Notes under the pieces: model-generated | Databases searched by the model: none | Seen by the model: only the letters and a program-made list of their open reading frames with translations | Told to the model about the DNA's origin: nothing | Origin: Phaeospirillum sp. | Lineage (GTDB): Bacteria; Pseudomonadota; Alphaproteobacteria; Rhodospirillales; Magnetospirillaceae | DNA length: 64,000 nucleotides | Assembly: GCA_030651575.1 (NCBI GenBank) | Contig: JAUSFB010000032.1 | Location: 520,001-584,000, forward strand | Reading direction: 5' to 3' | Shown: positions 44,284 through 52,091 of the stretch, in pieces | Layout: every line of letters begins with the position of its first letter | Numbering within the stretch: position 1 is the stretch's first letter | Position numbers and translations under genes: made by a program

Positions 44284-44321
44284 AACACCCGCCGGGGCAT
44301 CCCCTCGGCGGGTGTTTTTTT
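44284..44321 (+). terminator. Rho-independent terminator of trcR
   Basis: ACACCCGCCG (44285-44294) pairs with CGGCGGGTGT (44306-44315), extended by inner GGG/CCC pairing, followed by seven T (TTTTTTT). It is a textbook terminator and overlaps the stop end of the convergent scaffold gene. Confidence 0.92.
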
Positions 44322-44742
44322 AGCGGCCCAGGGCCTTGGCCAGGGCCTTGAACGGCAGCAGGACGCAGCCATGACGGCTTTTATGCGGCCGAACCGTCAG
44401 GAAGGGCGCCAGGGCCGGAATCGGCGGTTCTCCACCCTGTTTCAGCATAACGCTTACCCGGTCGGCCAGTGTCGCCGCCACATCCGCCTCCAGCCCGACC
44501 GCCGAGCGCGCCGCCACGGTGGCGGCCGCCTTGCACAGCAGGCAGCCCTTGACGCCATGGCCCAAAGCCTCGATCCGGCCATCGGTCAGACGCAGGTCAA
44601 GCACAACCGTGTCGCCGCACAGCGGGTTGTCCAGGGTCGCGCTGGCATCGGGCACGTCCAGCCGCCGGGCCGCCACCGCCGCCAGATCCTTGATTTCCTG
44701 CTGGTAGATAGCCTCGGTCATATTTTCACCGGGGTTGCTCAT
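44320..44742 (-). CDS. Iron-sulfur scaffold protein, NifU/IscU-like (SufU type)
   Basis: The start is ATG at 44742, overlapping the desulfurase stop by 4 nt. The 140-aa protein has three Cys in IscU/SufU-like positions: NPLCGDTV, GCLLCKAAATV and HGCVLLPF. These hold a nascent Fe-S cluster or accept sulfur. Its direct pairing with a cysteine desulfurase supports sulfur transfer. Here the surrounding operon is for a molybdenum enzyme, so it may serve that enzyme's Fe-S subunit or its sulfurated cofactor. Confidence 0.85.
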   Translation of the reverse strand: MSNPGENMTEAIYQQEIKDLAAVAARRLDVPDASATLDNPLCGDTVVLDLRLTDGRIEALGHGVKGCLLCKAAATVAARSAVGLEADVAATLADRVSVMLKQGGEPPIPALAPFLTVRPHKSRHGCVLLPFKALAKALGR

Positions 44743-45938
44743 CGCAGCACCTTGAACGCCAAGTCCAGCCCGTCCAGCAGGGCCTCCACATCGGCCCGGT
44801 TGGTATAAGGCGCCAGACTGGCCCTGACGCAGCCTTCCTCCAGCCCCAGCGCCGTCATCAGCGGCCGGGCGCAATGAGCGCCCCCCCGCACCGCCACTCC
44901 CCGCTCCGCCAGCAGATGCGCCAGATCATGCGGGTGACAGCCTTCGGCCACGAATGACACCACCGGCAGGCGCGCCTCCAGCTTCAGCGGCCCCACCACC
45001 CGGACACCGTCCAAGGCGGCGAGCCCGTCGAGCAGATGCCGGGTCAGGCTCATCTCGACCGCCGTGACCGCCGGCCAGTCCAGGCCGCTCATCCAGTCCA
45101 GCGCCACCCCCAGCCCCACCGCCTGGGCCACCGGCGGCGTACCGGCCTCGAAGCGCTGTGGCGGGTCCAGCGGCAGAGCGCCGTCCAGCCCGACCATGCC
45201 GACCATGCCGCCACCCCACAGCACCGGCGGCAGCTGGGCCAACAGCTCGCGCCGTCCCCACAGCACCCCGATTCCGGTGGGGCCGTAGGCCTTGTGTCCG
45301 GCGAAGGCGTAGAAATCCGCCCCCAGAGCGCGCGGATTCACCGGCCCGTGCGGAACCATCTGAGCGCCGTCCACCACCAGTCTGGCCCCAACCGCATGGG
45401 CGGCCTCGGCCAGCCGGGGAATATCGGTCACCGCTCCGGTCACATTGGACGCGTGAGTCACCGCCACCACCCGGCAATGCTCGTTTATCAGCGACAGGTC
45501 GTCCAGCCGGAGACGGCCATCGTCGTCCACCGCCAGGGTCACGACCTCGAACCCCTTGCGCTGGGCCAGCATCAGCCAGGGCAGCAGGTTGGAGTGATGC
45601 TCGGCCACCGACGCCACGACCCGGTCGCCCGGCCCCAAGGCCTCCCCCAAGGCCAGCGCCAGCATATTGAGCGCCATGGTGCAGCCGCCGGTGAACACCA
45701 CTTCGTCCATCTCGGCCGATAGAAAGCGGGCGACGCTCTGGCGGGCCGCGTCATAGGCGTCGTCGGCGCGGCGGGCCAATTCGTGCAGGCCGCGGTGGAC
45801 ATTGGCCCGCGCGGTCAGGTCGTGATGGGCCACCGCCTCCATCACCGCACCGGGCAATTGCGCCATGGCGGCGCTGTCCAGGTAATGAAATCCGGCGCGG
45901 TCCAGCACCGGGAAAACAGTCCGAATCGCGACGGTCAT
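44739..45938 (-). CDS. Cysteine desulfurase, SufS/CsdA type
   Basis: This 399-aa PLP enzyme takes sulfur from cysteine, leaving alanine. The PLP-lysine is in FAGHKAYGPTG and the catalytic Cys is in RGGAHCARPL, typical of the class II SufS/CsdA group. It overlaps mocA at its start and the scaffold gene at its end by 4 nt each. In this operon it is a good candidate to sulfurate the Mo cofactor of the xanthine dehydrogenase/CO dehydrogenase family. Confidence 0.9.
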   Translation of the reverse strand: MTVAIRTVFPVLDRAGFHYLDSAAMAQLPGAVMEAVAHHDLTARANVHRGLHELARRADDAYDAARQSVARFLSAEMDEVVFTGGCTMALNMLALALGEALGPGDRVVASVAEHHSNLLPWLMLAQRKGFEVVTLAVDDDGRLRLDDLSLINEHCRVVAVTHASNVTGAVTDIPRLAEAAHAVGARLVVDGAQMVPHGPVNPRALGADFYAFAGHKAYGPTGIGVLWGRRELLAQLPPVLWGGGMVGMVGLDGALPLDPPQRFEAGTPPVAQAVGLGVALDWMSGLDWPAVTAVEMSLTRHLLDGLAALDGVRVVGPLKLEARLPVVSFVAEGCHPHDLAHLLAERGVAVRGGAHCARPLMTALGLEEGCVRASLAPYTNRADVEALLDGLDLAFKVLR

Positions 45939-46513
45939 GGCTGGCCTCCCTGAGCCTTGAGGTCTTCGGGCGTGTCCACATCGATCAGGACGCCCTGATC
46001 CATCTCGACCTCCACCACCGAGCCGCCATGCTGGATCAACAGCCCCCTGGCGCCCTTGTCGCCGGTCAAGCCCCGCATCTCGGCGAAAAAGCGCCGCCCC
46101 AACAGCACCGGATTGCCCCGTCGCCCGCCCGATACCGGAACCGCGATCTCATGGCCGGACTCGGGGGCGTAGGCCGCCGCCAGCGCCGCCACATGCAAGG
46201 CCGTGACGCGCGGCATATCACCCAGCAGCACCACCGCCGCCGCCGCTTGGGACGGCAGGGCGGCGATTCCCAACGCCAGGGACGACGCCATACCGCGCTC
46301 GGGGGCGGGGTTGGACACCACGATCAAGCCGGGGGGAAGCACGGAGAGCGGCTCCGGCCCGGTCACCACCACCACCGGATCAAGGCCGGCTTCGACCGCC
46401 GCCCGCACCGCCAGCACCACCATGGGCACTCCGCCGATTTCGGCCAGCCGCTTATCGCGCCCCATACGGCTGGCGCGACCCGCCGCCAGCACGATCCCCG
46501 CGATGGCGCTCAT
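45935..46513 (-). CDS. mocA: Molybdenum cofactor cytidylyltransferase, MocA type
   Basis: From the ATG at 46513 this 192-aa nucleotidyltransferase has the motif VLAAGRASRMGRDKRL and VVLLGDMPRVT. It belongs to the MobA/MocA superfamily; the setting next to CoxM and CoxS fits MocA, which attaches CMP to the cofactor of xanthine-dehydrogenase-family enzymes. It overlaps coxM by 4 nt and the desulfurase by 4 nt. The track places it inside a longer spurious ORF. Confidence 0.88.
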   Translation of the reverse strand: MSAIAGIVLAAGRASRMGRDKRLAEIGGVPMVVLAVRAAVEAGLDPVVVVTGPEPLSVLPPGLIVVSNPAPERGMASSLALGIAALPSQAAAAVVLLGDMPRVTALHVAALAAAYAPESGHEIAVPVSGGRRGNPVLLGRRFFAEMRGLTGDKGARGLLIQHGGSVVEVEMDQGVLIDVDTPEDLKAQGGQP

Positions 46514-47295
46514 GACGCCGCGACCGCGCGGCCGGCCAGAACCCCGATCAAGTGGGCGCGGTACTCGGCGGTGGCGTGCAGGTCGCGGTTCAGGTCGCCG
46601 GCAGGAACCGACAGCCCGGCCAGCGCCGCCGGGCTGAACTCCCGCTCCAACGCCGCTTCGAACTCGGGCAGGCGAAAGACGCAAGCCCCGGCTCCGGTCA
46701 CCGCCACCCGAACCCCGGCCTCCCCCCCGGTCTGGGCGACGAAAACCCCGACCACGGGATAGCCGGAGGCCGGGTTGCGAAGCTTGGCGTAACCGGCGCG
46801 GCACGGCAGCGGATAGGAAACCTCGACGATGACCTCGTCCGGTTCCAGCGCGGTCTCGAACATGCCGAGAAAAAAGTTGTCGGCCGGAATGACGCGGCGG
46901 TCGGTGCGGATCTCCGCGCCCAATCCCAACGCCCCGGCGGCGTGATCGCCGGCCGGATCGTTATTGGCCAGCGCGCCGCCCAGCGTGCCCATATTGCGAA
47001 CCTGAAGGTCGCCGATGGAGCCGGCCAGAGCGGCCAGGGCGGGAATCTCCACTCCCACAGCCATCTCGGCATGGGTGATTCCGGCCCCGACCACCCAACA
47101 TGCGCCATCGCGGCGAATGCCGCGCAATTCGGCCAGACGGGCAAGGTCGATCAGGGTCGATGGCGCCGCCAGCCGCAGCTTCAGCGCCCCCAGCAGACTC
47201 TGACCGCCGGCAAGGTAGCGCGGCTCCTCCCCTTGCCCATGGGCGGCGATGGCCTCGGTCACGCTGGCGGGACGGATATAGTCGAAGGGGAACAT
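46510..47295 (-). CDS. coxM: FAD-binding medium subunit of a xanthine dehydrogenase/CO dehydrogenase family enzyme
   Basis: The 261-aa product starts at ATG 47295, whose A is the last base of the coxS stop. FAD motifs are clear: YLAGGQSLLGALKLR and NMGTLGGALANNDPAGD. It is the medium subunit that passes electrons from the Fe-S subunit to FAD. The catalytic large subunit (about 750 aa) is not in the operon or anywhere else in this window. Confidence 0.92.
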   Translation of the reverse strand: MFPFDYIRPASVTEAIAAHGQGEEPRYLAGGQSLLGALKLRLAAPSTLIDLARLAELRGIRRDGACWVVGAGITHAEMAVGVEIPALAALAGSIGDLQVRNMGTLGGALANNDPAGDHAAGALGLGAEIRTDRRVIPADNFFLGMFETALEPDEVIVEVSYPLPCRAGYAKLRNPASGYPVVGVFVAQTGGEAGVRVAVTGAGACVFRLPEFEAALEREFSPAALAGLSVPAGDLNRDLHATAEYRAHLIGVLAGRAVAAS

Positions 47296-47765
47296 CACCC
47301 ACCTGCCTGTCGGGCGCGGATAGCGTCGACCACCGCGTCGATGATGGGACGATAGCCGGTGCAGCGACACAGATTGCCGGACAGGCCCTGACGGATGGCG
47401 TCGTCGTCGGGCTGTTCGAGATGCTCGACCAGATCCAGCGCCGTCATCACCATGCCCGGCGTGCAAAAGCCGCATTGCAGCGCGTGACGGTCGCGGAAGG
47501 CCTGCTGCACCGGGTGCAGGGTCTCGCCGCTTGCAACGCCCTCGATGGTGAGGATGGACCGACCATCGGCCTGAGCCGCCAGCACCAGACAGGATTTAAC
47601 GGCGCGCCCGTCCAGATGGACGGTGCAGGCGCCGCACTGGCCGGTATCGCAGCCCAGATGGCTGCCGGTGAGGCCGAGACGCTCACGCAGGAATGTCACC
47701 AGCAACAGCCTCGGCTCGACCTCGGCCTGGACCGGCTGGCCGTTGACCTGGAGCGAAATACGCAT
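47295..47765 (-). CDS. coxS: [2Fe-2S] small subunit of a xanthine dehydrogenase/CO dehydrogenase family enzyme
   Basis: The 156-aa product starts at ATG 47765 and carries two [2Fe-2S] sites. The plant-type ferredoxin motif is GCDTGQCGACTVHLDG, and the C-terminal helical site is CGFCTPGMVM with CRCTGYRPI. It is the electron-relay small subunit. It is the first gene of the five-gene minus-strand operon and overlaps coxM by one base. The ATG is preceded by AAGGGGGATAT. Confidence 0.94.
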   Translation of the reverse strand: MRISLQVNGQPVQAEVEPRLLLVTFLRERLGLTGSHLGCDTGQCGACTVHLDGRAVKSCLVLAAQADGRSILTIEGVASGETLHPVQQAFRDRHALQCGFCTPGMVMTALDLVEHLEQPDDDAIRQGLSGNLCRCTGYRPIIDAVVDAIRARQAGG

Positions 47766-47828
47766 ATATCCCCCTTCTTGCGGGCTCGTCTTCTTAAGGT
47801 GATGGGCATCCCGGCAATGGTCAATGGG

Positions 47829-47870
47829 CTTGCCGGGCGCTATTATCGGCCCTTGGCCTTGCCGGGCGCT
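47829..47870. repeat. 13-bp direct repeat in the coxS/Panacea divergent region
   Basis: CTTGCCGGGCGCT occurs at 47829-47841 and again at 47858-47870 (29 nt apart). It lies between the two divergent genes and could be a regulator-binding pair or chance in GC-rich sequence. Confidence 0.35.
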
Positions 47871-47890
47871 TGAGGGATTGAGGGACAAAC

Positions 47891-48463
47891 ATGGCCATCG
47901 CGGTGAAATCCTGTCTCGACGTGGTGTTCTGGCTGTCGGATCAGGCGCTCAACGACCGGGAATATATCCAGCCTCAGAAGCTGCACCGCCTGCTCTATCT
48001 GTCACAGGCCTATTTCGCCGTGGCCTATCACGGGCGCAAGCTGATGCCCGCCACCTTCGTCACCGACGCTTTCGGACCGGTGGAACCCACCGTGTTCCAC
48101 GCCTTTGCCTATGGCCGCCCCCTGATGATCGAAGGCAATCCACTGAGCGATCAGGTCAGCCATTTCCTCGAAGGCATCTGGCGGCGCTTTGGCCAGTACA
48201 GCGCCGACCAACTGACCAAGAAGGTCGCTGAACACGCCCCCGTCGCCTTGGCCATGGCCAAGGGCGTCAACGAGGAAATCGCCTTCAACGAGATCGTGAA
48301 GTACTACACCCTGGAAGCCGACGCCCGAAACGCCAAGACCCCCGGCGGCATCGATCATGTGGATCAGGTGGTCAAGCCGCGCGTGCTCCGCTCGCAATCG
48401 GGCAAAGCGGTCAGCGTCGCCGCCTGGAAGCCCAAGGCCGTCACGGTCAAAAAGGACGAATGA
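47891..48463 (+). CDS. Panacea/SocA-like (DUF4065) protein, stand-alone
   Basis: This 190-aa protein contains KLHRLLYLSQAYFAVAYHGRKLMPATFVTDAFGPVEPTVFHAF, the core of the SocA-like antitoxin (Panacea) domain. In Caulobacter SocA hands the toxin SocB to ClpXP, and Panacea domains serve as antitoxins in many other systems. No small toxin-like gene lies beside it. The C-terminal ~45 residues are basic and unlike the core. GAGGGAC precedes the ATG. Confidence 0.8.
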   Translation: MAIAVKSCLDVVFWLSDQALNDREYIQPQKLHRLLYLSQAYFAVAYHGRKLMPATFVTDAFGPVEPTVFHAFAYGRPLMIEGNPLSDQVSHFLEGIWRRFGQYSADQLTKKVAEHAPVALAMAKGVNEEIAFNEIVKYYTLEADARNAKTPGGIDHVDQVVKPRVLRSQSGKAVSVAAWKPKAVTVKKDE

Positions 48464-48479
48464 TCAGCCGGAGCGCCGC

Positions 48480-49772
48480 TCAGGCCGCCCCGCCCTCGGC
48501 CACGGGCGCCGCGACGGGGACTGCTCCCCCCTTGCGGCCGATCATCAGCGACATGACCGCCGCCGCCAGACAGGCCAGACCGGCGGTGACGAAGGCCAAC
48601 CAGTAATCGCCAAGATCGGTCCGGACCCAGCCGGCCAGGAAGGCGGCGGAGGCGGCTCCCACCTGATGGGCGGCGAAAATCCAGCCGAACATCACGCCGG
48701 CCCGCTCGCGCCCGAAGGCCTGGGTGGTCAGCTTGACGGTCGGCGGCACCGTGGCGATCCAGTCCAGCCCGTAGAACACCGCGAACAGCCACAGCCCGAA
48801 CACATCCGGCCCAAAGGCCCAGTCGAGGAAGATCAGCGAGACGCCGCGCAACCCATAATACCAAAACAGCAACTTGCGCGAATCCCAGCGATCCGACAGC
48901 CAGCCCGACAAGGTGGTTCCCACCAGATCGAACAGCCCCATGACGGCCAGCAGACCGGCGGCCTTGACCTCGGGGATACCGTGATCGAAGCAGGCCGGAA
49001 TAAGGTGAGTGCCGATCAGGCCGTTGGTGGAAAACCCGCAGACGAAAAAGGTTCCGGCCAGCAGCCGGAAATCCCGCGACCCCAGGCCGTCCTTCAGGGC
49101 CATGATCGCGGCGACTGCCGGATTTCCGGCCCGCACTGCCGCCGGGGGGGCCTCGGTCGCTCCCACCGGCCACAGGCCCAGATCGGCGGGACGGTCGCGC
49201 ATGAAAATCCAGATGATCGGCGCCAGAATGGCGGCGGCTCCGGCGATCAGCAACACCGCCGCCCGCCAGCCCCAGCTTTCCACCGCCATGGCCATCTGCG
49301 GCAGGAAGACCAGTTGCCCCGTCGCGGTCGCAGCCGACAGCACGCCCATCACCGTGCCGCGATAGGCGTCGAACCAGCGGCTGACCACGGTCGCGCCCAG
49401 CACCAGGGCGATGGTTCCCGAACCGCCGCCGACCACGACTCCCCACAGCAGCACCATGTGCCAGGGCGCGCTCATGGCGGTGGTCGCCACCACCCCCACC
49501 GCCAGCACCGCCAGGGCCAGCGCCATGGTCCGGCGCAGGCCGATCCGGTCCATCACGGCGGCGGCGAACGGAGCCATCAGGCCGTAAAGGATCAGATTGA
49601 CCGACACCGCCACCGAAATGGTGACCCGGCTCCAGCCGAACTCGGTCTCCAGCGGCACCATCATCACCCCCGGCGCGGACCGGATGCCCGCCGCCACCAG
49701 CAAGGTGACGAAGGTCAGCCCGGCTGCGATCCAGCCGTAGTGCAGTTTGCGTGTGGCAATGGGTGCGGGCAT
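48480..49772 (-). CDS. Major facilitator superfamily transporter
   Basis: The start at 49772 follows GGAGGGCGCC; the track ORF adds 12 residues. The 430-aa protein has 12 predicted membrane helices. The loop motif DRIGLRRTM lies between helices 2 and 3, and a mid-protein cytosolic loop (MRDRPADLGLWPVGATEAPP) separates the halves. Its layout resembles oxalate/formate- or monocarboxylate-type MFS carriers. It is divergent from the TetR regulator gene across a clear operator, so its expression is likely repressed by it. Confidence 0.9.
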   Translation of the reverse strand: MPAPIATRKLHYGWIAAGLTFVTLLVAAGIRSAPGVMMVPLETEFGWSRVTISVAVSVNLILYGLMAPFAAAVMDRIGLRRTMALALAVLAVGVVATTAMSAPWHMVLLWGVVVGGGSGTIALVLGATVVSRWFDAYRGTVMGVLSAATATGQLVFLPQMAMAVESWGWRAAVLLIAGAAAILAPIIWIFMRDRPADLGLWPVGATEAPPAAVRAGNPAVAAIMALKDGLGSRDFRLLAGTFFVCGFSTNGLIGTHLIPACFDHGIPEVKAAGLLAVMGLFDLVGTTLSGWLSDRWDSRKLLFWYYGLRGVSLIFLDWAFGPDVFGLWLFAVFYGLDWIATVPPTVKLTTQAFGRERAGVMFGWIFAAHQVGAASAAFLAGWVRTDLGDYWLAFVTAGLACLAAAVMSLMIGRKGGAVPVAAPVAEGGAA

Positions 49773-49786
49773 GGCGCCCTCCGTGG

Positions 49787-49838
49787 CAATGATACAAATC
49801 TGTCTCATTGAATTTGTACAGACAGGTCTGTATCATTG
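49787..49838. promoter_or_regulatory. TetR-type operator in the divergent promoter
   Basis: TACAGAC-AG-GTCTGTA (49817-49832) is a perfect 7-bp-arm palindrome, typical of TetR operators. A larger frame CAATGATACA (49787-49796) to TGTATCATTG (49829-49838) encloses it with an inner CTGTCT/AGACAG. Both the MFS and regulator promoters would be covered. Confidence 0.85.
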
Positions 49839-49844
49839 TCAACC

Positions 49845-50441
49845 ATGAGCAAGCCCGAGCCTATCGACAAACCCTCTGCCCGCGACCGCATCCTGGCTGC
49901 CGCCAACGAGTTGTTCTACCAGGAGGGCATCCGCGCCATCGGCATCGACACGGTGATCGAGAAGGCCGGCGTCGCCAAAATGAGCCTGTACCGCGCCTTT
50001 CCGTCCAAGGACGACCTGATCGCCGCCTTTCTGGGAATGCGCGACGGGCTGTACTGGGAATGGTGGGACGGCGTTGTCGCCCGTCACCCTGACGATCCGC
50101 GCCAACAGTTGACCGACCTGTTCCTGGCCCTGGCCAAACGAACCTCCAGCCCCAGCTACCGGGGCTGCCCTTTCGTCAACATGGCGGTGGAGTTCCCCGA
50201 TCACGGCCACCCCGGCCGCGCCGTCGCCGAGGCCAATAAGTGTGAGCTGCGCCGCCGGATGCGGGGCTTGGTCGACGGCCTGGGAGTGACGTCGCCGGCC
50301 CTGCTGACCGACCAGTTGCTGCTGCTGATGGAAGGAGCCTATTCCGCCGGTAACTCCCTCAGCTCCAACGGTTCATCCACCGCTGTGGCCTCCGCCGCCG
50401 AAGCCCTCATTTCCTCCCACCTGCGAGAGAACTGCCCATGA
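49845..50441 (+). CDS. TetR family transcriptional regulator
   Basis: The likely start is the ATG at 49845; the track start at 49836 is a TTG. The 198-aa protein has the TetR helix-turn-helix: RDRILAAANELFYQEGIRAIGIDTVIEKAGVAKMSLYRAFPSKDDLI. The C-terminal ligand-binding half is helical. It should bind the palindrome in the shared promoter and repress itself and the MFS gene. It is translationally coupled to the downstream OYE gene (4-nt overlap), suggesting a response to an electrophilic or toxic compound. Confidence 0.93.
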   Translation: MSKPEPIDKPSARDRILAAANELFYQEGIRAIGIDTVIEKAGVAKMSLYRAFPSKDDLIAAFLGMRDGLYWEWWDGVVARHPDDPRQQLTDLFLALAKRTSSPSYRGCPFVNMAVEFPDHGHPGRAVAEANKCELRRRMRGLVDGLGVTSPALLTDQLLLLMEGAYSAGNSLSSNGSSTAVASAAEALISSHLRENCP

Positions 50442-51541
50442 CCCGACCGCACCTGTTCCAGCCCTTGACCCTGCGCGGACTGACGCTCGACAACCGCGCC
50501 GTGGTCGCCCCCATGTGCCAATACAGCGCCGTCGACGGAATCGCCCAGGACTGGCATCTCCAGCATTACGGCTCGTTAGCGGCCTCGGGGCCGGGCATGA
50601 TCGTCATCGAAGCCACGGGCGTGTCGCCCGAAGGCCGTATCTCGCCCCATTGCCTCGGCCTTCACGACGACGCCACCGAGGCGGCTTTTGCCCGCCTTGT
50701 GCCCGCCCTGCAAAGCTTTGGCGACAGCGCCATCGCCGTCCAGCTGGGCCATGCCGGCCGCAAGGGCGGAGCCGCGCCGCCCTGGCTGGGCGGCAAGCCC
50801 GCCAAGGACGGTTGGCAGACCCTGTCGGCCTCGGATATTCCCTTCGACAGCGACTGGCCAGCGCCCAGGGCCGCCACCGCCGACGATATCACCCGGTTGA
50901 AGCAGTGCTTCGTCGACGCCGCCAAGCGGGCGTTGCGCATCGGCTTCGACGCCATCGAGCTGCACTCCGCCCATGGCTATCTGCTGCACCAGTTCCTGTC
51001 GCCGCTGTCCAACCGGCGCACCGACGGCTATGGCGGCCCGCTGGACAATCGCATGCGTTTTCCGCTGGAGGTGGTCGAGGCCATGCGCGCGGTCTGGCCG
51101 GCCGACAAGCCGCTGGGCATCCGAATCAGCGCCACCGACTGGGTCGAGGGCGGCTGGAATCCGGACGAGGCGGTCATCTACGCCAAGGCCTTCAAGGCCG
51201 CCGGCATCGACTATGTCTGCGTGTCCTCCGGTGGGCTGGTCCCCTATGCCAAGGTTCCCATCGCCCCCGGCTATCAGATCGATTTGGCCCGGCGTATCCG
51301 TGACGAGGCCCAAATCCCCACCCGCGCCGTCGGCCTGATCGTCGCGGCCGCTCAGGCGGAAGCCGCCCTGGCCGATGGCGCCGCCGATATGATCGCCATC
51401 GGCCGGGGCTTTCTGGACAACCCGCGCTGGGTCTGGCACGCCGCCGAGGAACTGGGAGCCGAGATCAGCTATCCGCCCCAGTTCATGGCCGCGCGCGGCA
51501 AAATCTGGCCGGGAGCCGCCCTGGCCCGGCCACGGAATTAG
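50438..51541 (+). CDS. NADH:flavin oxidoreductase, Old Yellow Enzyme family (YqjM-like)
   Basis: This 367-aa FMN barrel enzyme reduces activated C=C bonds such as enones and nitro compounds. It shows the YqjM-class N-terminal APMCQYSA with its Cys, the substrate pair in LGHAGRKGG, ELHSAHGYLLHQFLSPLSNRRTDGYGG and the FMN phosphate motif DMIAIGRGFLDNPRW. It is co-translated with the TetR regulator, so the locus looks like an electrophile-responsive detoxification unit. Confidence 0.93.
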   Translation: MTRPHLFQPLTLRGLTLDNRAVVAPMCQYSAVDGIAQDWHLQHYGSLAASGPGMIVIEATGVSPEGRISPHCLGLHDDATEAAFARLVPALQSFGDSAIAVQLGHAGRKGGAAPPWLGGKPAKDGWQTLSASDIPFDSDWPAPRAATADDITRLKQCFVDAAKRALRIGFDAIELHSAHGYLLHQFLSPLSNRRTDGYGGPLDNRMRFPLEVVEAMRAVWPADKPLGIRISATDWVEGGWNPDEAVIYAKAFKAAGIDYVCVSSGGLVPYAKVPIAPGYQIDLARRIRDEAQIPTRAVGLIVAAAQAEAALADGAADMIAIGRGFLDNPRWVWHAAEELGAEISYPPQFMAARGKIWPGAALARPRN

Positions 51542-51644
51542 ATCAAATTGAGTATACCTTTGGGCTTGCTTCATTAAGTTCCGTCAAGACATGCAATCGT
51601 TGATCAGGCTATCATCCATCCGCCTCATGGATTGGTGCGGATGG

Positions 51645-52034
51645 ATGACGACCCACTGGCTTTGTGAATACGAATTGGGGCACCCCGAGATCGACCGGGA
51701 CCACCGCGCCTTGATCGAAGTTCTGGCGATTTTGTCGATGGGGTATTGCGACCGCGATCTGGTCGACACCCAGGTCAAGATTCTGGAACGCTACGTCATC
51801 GACCATTTCGAACACGAAGAAAGCCTCATGCGTCAAGGCGGCTTTCCCGAACTTGCCCATCACCTCGATCTGCACGCGCAATTCCGCGCCGACGTCAAAC
51901 GGATGCGGGCCGAATGGGTCGCCGGAGAGAATCCCGACCTCCAGGCGGAAATCGCAGCGGAACTGTCCCACTGGCTGATCAACCACATTCAGGGCGCCGA
52001 CCGCGCCTATATTCCCTGGATCCTCAAGACATGA
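51645..52034 (+). CDS. Bacteriohemerythrin
   Basis: I choose the third Met (51645), because MTTHWLCEYELGHPEIDRDH lines up with the usual hemerythrin start; the track start is 51591 and no strong ribosome binding site marks any candidate. The ~129-aa protein has the di-iron ligands: H in GHPEID, H and E in IDHFEHEE, H-x3-H in HHLDLH, and H...D in INHIQGAD. It binds oxygen reversibly and may store it or sense it. It is monocistronic. Confidence 0.9.
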   Translation: MTTHWLCEYELGHPEIDRDHRALIEVLAILSMGYCDRDLVDTQVKILERYVIDHFEHEESLMRQGGFPELAHHLDLHAQFRADVKRMRAEWVAGENPDLQAEIAAELSHWLINHIQGADRAYIPWILKT

Positions 52035-52065
52035 AAAAGCCCGCCCCACTGTCGTGAGGCGGACT
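52034..52065 (-). terminator. Terminator after dctA
   Basis: On the minus strand AGTCCGCCTC pairs with GGGGCGGGCT (two G-U pairs), then TTTTTC. It lies 26 nt after the dctA stop and just abuts the hemerythrin stop on the other strand. Confidence 0.75.
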
Positions 52066-52091
52066 TCTGACGGAAGGTCACGCGGGCGGGA

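Noticed and set aside
48357-49811. 484-aa plus-strand ORF over the MFS gene
   Set aside because: Arg/His/Gln-rich shadow of the 12-helix transporter on the minus strand.
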